Shown in pieces: positions 57,601-64,000 of a stretch of 64,000 nt of DNA; within the stretch, counting starts at the first letter, position 1; the number at the start of each line of letters is the position of its first letter. A model generated the notes under the pieces. That model did no database searches. It had not been told where the DNA came from and saw nothing but the letters and a program-made list of their open reading frames with translations. The stretch is from Hemicordylus capensis (Eukaryota > Chordata > Lepidosauria > Squamata > Cordylidae), in NCBI RefSeq assembly GCF_027244095.1, contig NC_069657.1, positions 242,212,674-242,276,673 of the forward strand, given 5' to 3'. The translations under genes were made by a program, and so were the position numbers.

Positions 57601-60600
57601 CTTCCCCCAGTATGTCATTGGTCATGCGAGGTGCTGGTAGAGGTTCTGGCACAGAGGGTTCCTCAGTGAGCTCTTCTCCCAGGATGTCATTGGTGATGCG
57701 AGGTGCTGTAAGTGGTTCTGTCATGGATGGTTCCTCAATGAGCGCTTCCCCCAGGATGTTGTTGGTTATGTGAGTGCTGGAAGTGGTTTTGGCATGGAGG
57801 GTTCCTCAGTGAGCTCTTCCCCCAGGATGTCATTGGTCATGCGAGGTGCTGGAAGTGGTTCTGGCATGGAGGGTTCCTCAATGAGCTCTTCCCCCAGGAT
57901 GTCATTGGTGAAGCGACGTGCTGGAAGGGATTCTGGCACGGAGGGTTCCTCAGTGGGCTCTTCCCCCAGGATGTTTTTGGTGATACAAGGTGCTCGAAGG
58001 GTACAGGCATGGAGGGTTCCTCAGTGAGCTCTTCCCCCGGGATGTCATTGGTCATGCGAGGTGCTGGAAGTGGTTCTGGCATGGAGGGTTCCTCAATGTG
58101 CGCTTCCCCCAAGATGTCATTGGTCATGTGAGGTGCTGGAAGTTGTTCTGGCATGGAAGGTTCCTCAATGTGCGCTTCCCCCAAGATGTCATTGGTCATG
58201 TGAGGTGCTGGAAGTTGTTCTGGCATGGAAGGTTCCTCAATGAGCGCTTCCCCCAGGATGTCATTGGTCATGCACGGTGCTGGAAGTGTTTCTGTCACAG
58301 AAGGTTCCTCAGTGAGCTGTTCCCCCAGGATGTTGTTGGTGATGTGAGGTGCTGGAAGGAGTTCTGTCATGGAGGGTTCCTCAATGAGGTCTTTCCCCAG
58401 AGTGTCCCCCCAACCATTGGGGAGTCCCCCAGAAAATGGTGCAACATAGGTTGGGTTTCTAGTTTGACCTGAAAGAGAGGAAATAAAGCAGGAATCAGGA
58501 AATGATTGTGGCTTGTAGGCCTGATAGAAATGGCCTCCCTTTTCTGCCTAGGTTAGCCAGCTGGGAAGTAGCCTGGGATTGTGGGTGAGGTGGGCTACCC
58601 AAGGAAACAAGCAAGGAATGAAGAGGAGTACATTGCATAGCACTGACTGGCAAGACAGTCCTCACCAAGTACACTTCAGAAGGAGTGCAATGGCCAGGCT
58701 CTGTCTGCTGTACATACAAGTGCAGCTGCCTTGTATCAAGTCAGACTCTTGGCTCTCTTTGCCCTACTCTGGCTGGCAGCCACTCTTGGGCAGAGGCCTT
58801 TTCCTAGCTAGCTAAGATCCTTTAACAGAAGATGATGAAGTCTAAACCGGAGACCTTGTGCATGCAAAGCAATTGTTCCACTACTGGGCTATGGGCTCTC
58901 CCTTCTGTGTGAGGAAAGAAGCTTCTCTTTTGAGCAGAATGGGAGCTGATGGTTGACATGGACTATCACTGGTTCACGAACCACCCCCAGTTACAGCCTC
59001 TTGGCCTGGTGGGGTGGGGGGTCATGAAAATCTGCCTGGATGCCATAAGCAGGAAGCATAGCTGTGATCTCAGGGATGCGGGCCTGGCTCCTAGAGGTAG
59101 AAAACTGTGGTCGGAGAAAGAAAGAGTCTCTTTGGACCAAGCTCAGAGCACATTGGCCAGGAAATGTTGCCCTTGTTTTCAGGTGATCCTCCAATTCCAT
59201 CTTGACCCATGTAATTGTCAAAAAATGAGATACTTTGGAAATAATTAGCTTCCTCTTCTTGAAGGCAGGGAGAAAAAGACCCAGAGGATATTTTGGGGCT
59301 GGGTGTGGGCAAAGGGTTCTCGCAGGACTTTTTCAAAAGTGCACAACCTCTAAAGGAGAATGACCAAACCTACCTGCCTGCTGCCACAGCCCTTTCCTCA
59401 TCTCCTCCTCGAATGAAGGATAGCTAGATGTGACTCACAGAGCCCCCCCCCCGTCTCCTCTAACACTTTCGGCTGCATCAACAGCAAACGATAGAGGTAG
59501 CTGAACCTGCCCTCCTGCTATCCATCCATCAGATGGATGTCTGCCCATCTCTCTCCGTTGTCTAAGAGAAAAAGTTCTCCAAGGAGGCTTTCCCTGGGGG
59601 GCTGGGGAGCCCTGAGGAGAAGCAGGCACTCTCATCATCCACTTACTTGTCAGTGCCCCCTCTTCATCTTCATCCCTGCAGAGATAAGGAGAAATATTCT
59701 TAGTAGCAAATCACAGGAAAGAGAGGGTCTCCTCCCCCAGTAATACTAGGGGTATTACTAGTATTACTAGGGGTATTACTAGTATGTGCCCTCCCTCTAA
59801 TTTTAATTCACATGCAGCCAAGTATGTCCTCTCCCCTAATCCTTCCAGCTGGCCCTGCTAATTTTGGATGATTCCATAGTTGGGAGCAGTGAATGTAATT
59901 GCCATTGAATATCACTCACTGCATTTTGCTCAGAGTATTTTTCATTGAGGATTGACTGGTTGTGGCGGGGCAGGGGGTGGGCCTGTTCTTGTAGTTCACA
60001 GTCATGAGGCCAGCTTTCCCACCCCTCTCCAGTGTAGTTTCCCCACTTTTTAAAAAGTCCCCCCCAAAGGGACACATACATGCTGTTTTGTGTTTTAAAT
60101 AGGAGGGAGGCACCCTGCCAAAGGTATCAAGGGGACAGTTGATGAAATTGGCATTCGATTCAGCAGCCAATTACTGGCATTCTGAACATGGAAAGGAGAT
60201 GAGCTCACCTTGATGAGGCAATATATGCCACACCTGGGTTTGGGCTATGTCTGAACACCTCCCCCTCATCACTCCCCCCCATCCCTTCAGCTGGCCACAC
60301 CAGAGCCAAAAGCATTAAGAGGAGTCAAGGGTAGAGAAGAGAGCAACTCACTTTGGTTCTGCCTCTGGGTGAGACCTATGGGAACATGAAAGAAGAAAAG
60401 GTTAGGCATGTTCTTGGAAATAACATGGGGGTGCTGGGGGTGGGGCAGCATTTACAACTGGTGGGCAGGATTTCCCCACAACCCCCCAAGTGGGCCCACA
60501 GGAGCCAGCCAGTAGCTCCTGAGTGATACAGCTTCACCGGTCTAGGACCTCCAAGCTTAAGAAACACAGTGGAAATCAGCCAAGCAGGTGACCTTCGAGG

Positions 60601-60846
60601 GCCGCCTGCATTTCAAGGAGAAGCTGTGTGGTGTGAATAGTGGTGGTGAAGTTGTGACCACTGAAGTTCCCACAGGGAGCACAAACACATGTGAACACAG
60701 CAGGCTGGGCTTCAGTTCTCTGCCCAGACAGGCTAAAACAACGGAAGGGCATCTTTAAAAACCAAGTCCACACCGCCATTAGACTTTGCTTCACCCACCA
60801 TGCCAGAGACTTACCTGCAGGCCACAGATGACCAACAGCCACCCAT
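51425..60846 (-). CDS. Unrecognised seven-exon gene with a giant 24-residue repeat array (gene span)
   Basis: Not a family I recognise. Seven minus-strand exons fit together by consensus splice sites and matching phases: 60846-60815, 60375-60352, 59675-59647, 58468-53410, 53229-53104, 52811-52581, 51618-51425. Predicted protein, in order: MGGCWSSVAC start (Gly2 and Cys4 suit myristoylation and palmitoylation), a short acidic linker, about 68 copies of a 24-residue repeat (type EPSMPEPLPAPRITNDILGE), a helical tail, a Ser/Pro-rich piece and a C-terminal coiled coil. The repeat exon now has several -1 shifts and stops, so the full product cannot be made from this sequence as given. Candidate poly(A) signals (minus AATAAA) lie at about 51310 and 51337. 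It could be a decayed lineage-specific gene, a live gene with assembly errors, or one using only its ends. Transcripts would decide. Confidence 0.6.
51680..52145 (+). mobile_element. L2 LINE 3' part in intron 6 of the repeat gene
   Basis: TCTTCAAAACCCTCCATGGC, GGGTCTGGAACTGCCACTCA, CTGAAAACCCACCTCCACTG and GACTGTATGCTCCTGGTGGC follow the L2 reverse-transcriptase end and 3' UTR order (C-terminal coding, then a TTAGACTGTAAGCTCC-type tail). Old, non-functional. Confidence 0.65.
52225..52408 (-). mobile_element. MIR-like CORE-SINE
   Basis: TATTCTGCTCTTCCTCAAGC, AAGTGACTGGCCCAAAGTCA, GAATTCAAACCTGGGTCTCC; the same family as 35022-35252. The far end of the head is missing. Confidence 0.65.
52581..52811 (-). 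CDS. Exon 6 of the repeat gene
   Basis: Acceptor TTCTCTCTTGCAG|ATGTT and donor GCGTGACT|GTAAGT, 231 nt, phase 1 to 1. Encodes VPAGPAALLQASGSDSSLSS, a Ser-rich part, a polyproline run (HPSPPPPPSPPPLEPDLSN) and the start of a heptad-like helix (VKETLQSLVEMQLHQLRD). Confidence 0.65.
53104..53229 (-). CDS. Exon 5 of the repeat gene
   Basis: Acceptor TTTGTTGCAG|AACTG and donor GAAAGGGAAG|GTATGT, 126 nt, phase 1 to 1. Encodes QLRVRRISQQFPHSLRAINL, then GLLRTRLICSEVQLQWWERE: amphipathic, basic, probably helical. Together with the end of exon 4 (LLKALQHNYVQQ) it could form a coiled coil. Confidence 0.65.
53410..58468 (-). CDS. Exon 4: 5.06-kb tandem-repeat exon, frame-broken
   Basis: Acceptor CCTCTCTTTCAG|GTCAAAC and donor CCAGCAGC|GTAAGT. 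After a unique lead (QTRNPTYVAPFSGGLPNGWG) come about 68 copies of a 72-bp unit, typically TNDILGEELTEEPSMPEPLP. Variants are at fixed places: A/T/P, RI/RM/HI, EEL/EAL, SM/SV. The end is unique (SMAYNYLQQEAELLKALQHN). Frame damage as given: -1 shifts near 57995, 57775, 57555, 56985, 56693, 56195, 55760 and 53940, and in-frame TAA near 54049 and 55057. The 5059-nt length is one base off the multiple of three that phases 1-1 demand. No domain known to me; expected to be extended and disordered. Confidence 0.6.
53480..58395 (-). repeat. 72-bp coding minisatellite, about 68 units, with 790-bp higher-order copies
   Basis: Unit (plus strand) of the form GGCATGGAGGGTTCCTCAGT ... GATGCGAGGTGCTGGAAG; copies are about 80-95 percent alike by eye. 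Blocks of 11 units recur at 56161, 56951 and 57741, exactly 790 bp apart (11 x 72 - 2). The missing two bases are the same two -1 changes in each block. Internal gain and loss of single units between blocks shows unequal exchange. Confidence 0.9.
58719..58905 (-). repeat. tRNA-Ala-like SINE
   Basis: The body starts AAGTGCAGCTGCCTTGTATC, with ACTCTGGCTGGCAGCCACTC in the middle. On the minus strand the head reads like GTGGAACAATTGCTTTGCAT, GCACAAGGTCTC: the anticodon-arm region of a tRNA-Ala-type promoter. It lies in intron 3 of the repeat gene. Confidence 0.6.
58906..59640. other. Intron 3 of the repeat gene, remainder
   Basis: No further exon with matching phase found. Unique-looking sequence with a purine-rich part at 59100-59290. 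Confidence 0.4.
59647..59675 (-). CDS. Exon 3 (29-nt micro-exon) of the repeat gene
   Basis: Acceptor TATCTCTGCAG|GGATG and donor TGACAA|GTAAGT. Only entry in phase 2 is free of stops; it reads DEDEEGALT and exits in phase 1, as exon 4 requires. Strongly acidic. Confidence 0.5.
59738..59786. repeat. Small tandem/inverted repeat
   Basis: TACTAGGGGTATTACTAGTA repeats nearly twice and is itself partly palindromic (TACTAGTA). Confidence 0.9.
59920..60075. repeat. Local repeat copy A
   Basis: Contains TTGAGGATTGACTGGTTG, CACAGTCATGAGGCCAGCTT, TTTCCCACCCCTCTCCAGTG and CTTTTTAAAAAGTCCCCCCC. The same words in the same order occur at 62440-62492 and 63090-63170, where they are split by about 590 bp. 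Family unknown. Confidence 0.65.
60352..60375 (-). CDS. Exon 2 (24-nt micro-exon) of the repeat gene
   Basis: Acceptor TTCCCATAG|GTCTCACC and donor CCAAA|GTGAGT. In phase it encodes SHPEAEP, with split codons at each end (phase 2 to 2). Charged, like its neighbours. Confidence 0.5.
60815..60846 (-). CDS. Exon 1 coding part of the repeat gene
   Basis: ATG at 60844-60846 in a strong start context (CAAGATGGG), giving MGGCWSSVAC plus two bases. The donor AG|GTAAGT is at 60815/60814. I chose this ATG because only this frame has exit phase 2, which exon 2 needs. An upstream ATG at 60982 (MVLLGNLRRF) is in another frame and would stop in exon 3; if that part is transcribed it would act as an upstream ORF. 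MGGC suits lipid anchoring to the inner membrane face. Confidence 0.5.
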
Positions 60847-61148
60847 CTTGACAACTAAACTGATAAGCTGCTAATAAACTGACAGCCGAAGACAGCCAAT
60901 TTATCGAAGATGCTTCAGCTAATCTAAAACGCTGCCAAGTGAGCCTGCTGCAGAATCTTCGCAGGTTTCCAAGGAGAACCATGATGGCAGAATTCTGTGG
61001 CTGACTGTGAAGTCACAAGTTACTGTTACTGGTCATGTTGGCTCTGGTTTGAATCCAAACACTGTCTTGGGGGTGCAGCTCAAAGTGTCAGAGCACCAGG
61101 GGCGAGTCATCCCAGTCCTGCCCTCCCTGCTCCCCACATGTCACTTTC

Positions 61149-61803
61149 TATTCATTTGACTTTCCCCTTCTGTTAACAAATTCTGAAGGAAGGGGATGCT
61201 TGTGGATAGGGGTGGGCTGCAACTGCTGCTTGTACAGTTGGACACAAAGTTTATAATAAGCCTTGCATGAGTCCTCTGTAACATGTAAGAGGGCAAAGGC
61301 AACAGCCACATCCATTGCATGTCCCCAGCTAATTTCCCACCTAATCACTTAGATTAGATTTCCACCTAATCACTTGCTGAAGTCCTTTAGCTAGGAAATT
61401 CCTCTAAATCACATTCAGCACTGAGGCCCGTCTCTGTTCAGAATACACAAAAAGAAAGCCAATTAACTTGTGGAACTCACCACCTCTAGATGCGGTGATG
61501 ACCACTGGCTTAGATGGGCTTGAAAGGGGGTTAGAAACATTCACGGAGGAGGAGAGATCCCTCTGTGGCTATTAGTCATGATGGCTATAGAGAACCTCCA
61601 GGTGCACAGGCTGAATCCTAGATGCTGGGGACATGCAGTGGGTGCGGCTGTTGCCTTTGCATTCTTACATGTTACAGAGGAAGCATGCAGGTTTATTATA
61701 AACTTTGTGTCCAATTGCACAAGCAGCGGCTGCAGCCCACCCCTACCCACAAGCATCCCCTTCCTTCAGAATTTGCTTACAGAAGGAAAAAGGCGAATGA
61801 ATC
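61149..61803. repeat. Inverted repeat, about 182-bp arms
   Basis: Left arm 61149-61330 and right arm 61621-61803 are reverse complements with scattered mismatches, for example AAGGAAGGGGATGCTTGTGG against CCACAAGCATCCCCTTCCTT, and GGACACAAAGTTTATAATAA against TTATAAACTTTGTGTCC. The 290-bp spacer contains a CR1-type 3' UTR piece (61465-61620). Both arms are open on opposite strands as a similar short frame, but no known protein is seen. Confidence 0.85.
61465..61620 (+). repeat. CR1-type 3' UTR fragment
   Basis: TGGAACTCACCACCTCTAGA, GATGACCACTGGCTTAGATG, GGCTATTAGTCATGATGGCT, in the order of the reptilian CR1 3' UTR. The real 3' end is lacking. Confidence 0.6.
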
Positions 61804-62439
61804 GAGAGGGAGGGAGGGGAAATAAGAAGGACAAAGAAAGAGGAGAAGCACAAAAAATGAAGATGGCCCACAAAGAATGAGAGGGCGCAACAGAAGGCTG
61901 TAATGTACTTTTTGTATAAGGTTATGGCAATGGAAAGCAAACAATTATCCCCGCCCCCTCTGTTTCTTCTTAGGAAACTACCCACATCCTTATTAAACTC
62001 AATAGGCCCAACTGTACAAAATCTTCGTTTCTGCTGCATATAGTTTGATGTACTGCACATTAAAATGAACATTGGACAAAGGGACCTCCTCTCTGTCCTT
62101 TCAAAAGACCCACCACGGTAACTCATGGCCCCACAGGGGATGGATGAATCCCGCTAAAGATGCTACTCTTACATTTTTAGGCATTCTAGCGATTGCCTCC
62201 TTACAGCGATTATTTCTGCCACTATAGTTAAACCATATGTTGTTGTTGGAAGTGCTTTTGCTTAATGTTTTGTTGACATTCTGTCAGCTGGTATGTATCC
62301 CTCACTTCCTGCCCCTCTGGCTGCTGCCGGCACCAACAGCACTGCAATTACTCTCCGGTATATTATTTTATCAGGAAGCAAAAAGGTGTCACATAGAAAT
62401 ACGGAAGCACTCAGTTGCTGTTGAAAGTCACTTTGCTCA

Positions 62440-63175
62440 GAGTGTTTTTTGCTCAGAATGTTTTTCCTTGAGGATTGACTGGTTGGTAGGGTGGAGGGGG
62501 GCAGAGGCGCTCTTACCCCCGGAAAATTGGGGCCCTGGTCCATGGCCTCCAGGGGCAGACTCCAAATGGTCGGGGGGGGGCCCTCCTGCAACCACCTGTG
62601 CCCGCCTCGCCACACCGTACGTCCGGTGTTTTTGTTTTGTATAACTTAAGCAAGGAGTGGCAGCTGGGGAGTGAGCTTAGCAAGACTTGCCTACCTGCTC
62701 CCCTGGTGTTGTCCGAAGTGACCGCTGGGCTTGTCTATTCAGCCCAGTGGCTCTTGATAACTGCGAGGCGCTCCAGCGCGTGGCATCATGGGCTTGTGGC
62801 AATCTATTTTAACTGCACCGGTGCGGCTGTAGCACCTCACAGTAAACAAGAGCATCTGGGCCAAATGGACAGGCCGAGTGGTCACCCCGGTCACCACCAC
62901 CGGTGGGTGGGAGGCAAGTCCAGCTCAGCTCACCCCCCCAGCCCACCCCTCAGCCACACACATGCCATGGTGGCTTGAATTACGCAAAGACAAAAAAAAC
63001 AAAAAAACAGAGGCGTGGCGGGCACAGGGTGGCTGCTGGAGGCACCCCAATTGGCTAGGTGCATCCCTGGCATGGGGAAGGGCGGACCTGCTCTCATAGT
63101 TTACAGTCATGAGGCTAACTTTCCCACCCCTCTCCACAGAAGTTTTTCAACTTTTTAAAGAGTCCCCCCCACAAA
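62440..63175. repeat. Local repeat copy B, split by a hAT-like insertion
   Basis: The left part (TTGAGGATTGACTGGTTG, to about 62492) and right part (about 63085-63175, CAGTCATGAGGCTAACTTTC) match copy A at 59920-60075. Between them is GC-rich sequence starting CAGAGGCGCTCTTACCCCCG, a hAT-like end. The exact ends of the insert and its duplication could not be fixed. Confidence 0.5.
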
Positions 63176-63184
63176 AAATAAATA

Positions 63185-63280
63185 AAAATAAAGCAATAGC
63201 AATAGCAATAGCACTTACATTTATATACCGCTCTATAGCTGGAAGCTCTATAAGCGGTTTACAATGATTTAGCATATTGC
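63185..63280 (-). repeat. L2-like tail with (CAATAG)n
   Basis: AGCAATAGCAATAGCAATAG followed by ATTTATATACCGCTCTATAG and AAGCGGTTTACAATG, an L2-type end read on the minus strand. Confidence 0.55.
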
Positions 63281-64000
63281 CCCCCAACATTCTGGGACAT
63301 GTTTCAGGTGAAAGAATGGCAACAAAAAGAAGAAGGACCTAGGTGAGTCCAATAGAAACTCTATATTGCACCACAAGAACCCATCCACACAAAACCTTTG
63401 CTGTATGCAATATTAAATAAATCTGTAAAAAGACATTAAGGGCTTGTGAATACTGAGCTGAAGCTTATGAGCTAGGATTGTATTCATTTGCTCTTACTTT
63501 GCTTCTTGTGATAAGTGAGTTAAATATGTTGTCTTAATAATATGGCTATTAATGGTGAGTTTGTCTTTGAATCAGTGTGAAATCCTTAGTTTTAAGGCCC
63601 ACTGGGAGTTTCTTGCTCTCTTTCTCTCATTTTAACTGTCTGAAATACTAGAATATATTCCAGGCAGTGACACAGTTTACTCTGCATATCCTTTAATTAT
63701 TTTCAGAGTATGGAACAAATAGAGTAGCATCCATAGGAGTCCTTATAAGTGTTAAGTGTGGACCTAAATCTGTTAGGCCTTCAGTACTTTTTCTGTTGTA
63801 TGCCTATACAGTACACAGCGATGAGCAGGATGTAAGAAGCCCCATGTGAATTTTCTTACTGCTCTTTTTGTGGGGAGGGGGGAATTCCCCCCCCCCAATC
63901 ACATGATACATTTCTAGTACTTAGTCTTGGGCTGTTGCAGTTGGCGTGCATTAATTGGGGTTGGTGCACATCATTCAGTGAGCCTATGGAGGCTGCTGAA

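Larger units (their letters stand above)
61804..64000. other. Right flank, no gene seen
   Basis: Apart from the repeats listed there is only unassigned sequence. TATCCTTTAATTATTTTCAG at about 63690 also occurs at about 1790, so a further dispersed repeat family reaches both ends of the window. Confidence 0.4.

Noticed and set aside
53478-57773. Long plus-strand open frames through the tandem array (SSSPRMSLVM and FWHGGFLSELFPQD types)
   Set aside because: They exist only because a 72-bp unit without stops is repeated. They have no unique ends, no splice sites or starts of quality, and the minus strand carries a phase-consistent exon set.
60791-60982. 63-codon frame MVLLGNLRRF... over exon 1 as the true product
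   Set aside because: It leaves exon 1 in phase 0 and meets a stop early in exon 3, whereas the MGGC frame runs through all micro-exons.
38020-64000. CRISPR arrays, tRNA or rRNA genes
   Set aside because: None seen. The tRNA-like stretches are SINE heads with diverged boxes and L2-type or other SINE bodies, and the regular array is a coding minisatellite without spacers.

Overview
The window is vertebrate nuclear DNA, most likely from a squamate reptile. The host evidence is two genes recognisable almost end to end, LIG4 (DNA ligase IV, minus strand, 6307-9030) and ABHD13 (plus strand, 37006-38019). They are head to head, as they are in other vertebrates. The repeat set supports a squamate: a Sauria-type SINE (tRNA head, Bov-B-like tail ending in ACTTGACGGCAC-type sequence), MIR-like CORE-SINEs, CR1 and L2-like LINE pieces, and many hAT-type non-autonomous elements.

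Layout. 1-6300: intergenic DNA with a CR1 LINE fragment (about 2240-3640) and the LIG4 3' side. 6307-9030: LIG4 in one coding exon, with a splice acceptor just upstream of the ATG. 9050-16950: probable LIG4 first intron or upstream region, filled with nested repeats. One CR1 copy here was split by a 1348-bp hAT element with an 8-bp target duplication. That element was in turn split by a second hAT-like element with its own 8-bp duplication and a very large palindrome. 16950-24320: the probable shared LIG4/ABHD13 promoter island, split by a full-length RNase H-bearing LINE of the I/Nimb-like group (17248-24209, 12-bp target duplication). The LINE was itself split by a complete Tc1-like transposon with an unbroken 340-residue transposase frame (19109-20714). 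24318-36970: ABHD13 intron 1 with scattered repeats. 36971 to about 41200: ABHD13 coding exon and 3' UTR. 43247-48961: a broken endogenous retrovirus fossil of gammaretrovirus-like type on the minus strand.

51425-60846 (minus strand) holds what I read as an unrecognised seven-exon gene. Splice sites and phases agree across all seven exons. A tiny first exon encodes an MGGC start (possible myristoylation/palmitoylation site). Two micro-exons follow (24 and 29 nt). Then comes a 5.06-kb exon made almost wholly of about 68 copies of a 72-bp (24-residue) acidic proline-rich repeat, and three C-terminal exons encoding a helical or coiled-coil tail. The repeat exon carries several -1 shifts and at least two in-frame stops. 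Identical shifts recur with a 790-bp higher-order period, so the gene looks decayed, or is expressed in an unusual way, or the assembly is imperfect there. The rest, to 64000, is repeat-rich DNA including a 182-bp-arm inverted repeat at 61149-61803. TNFSF13B, the usual right-hand neighbour of ABHD13, is not visible.

All family calls rest on motif recognition and memory of family consensus sequences. No database search was possible.
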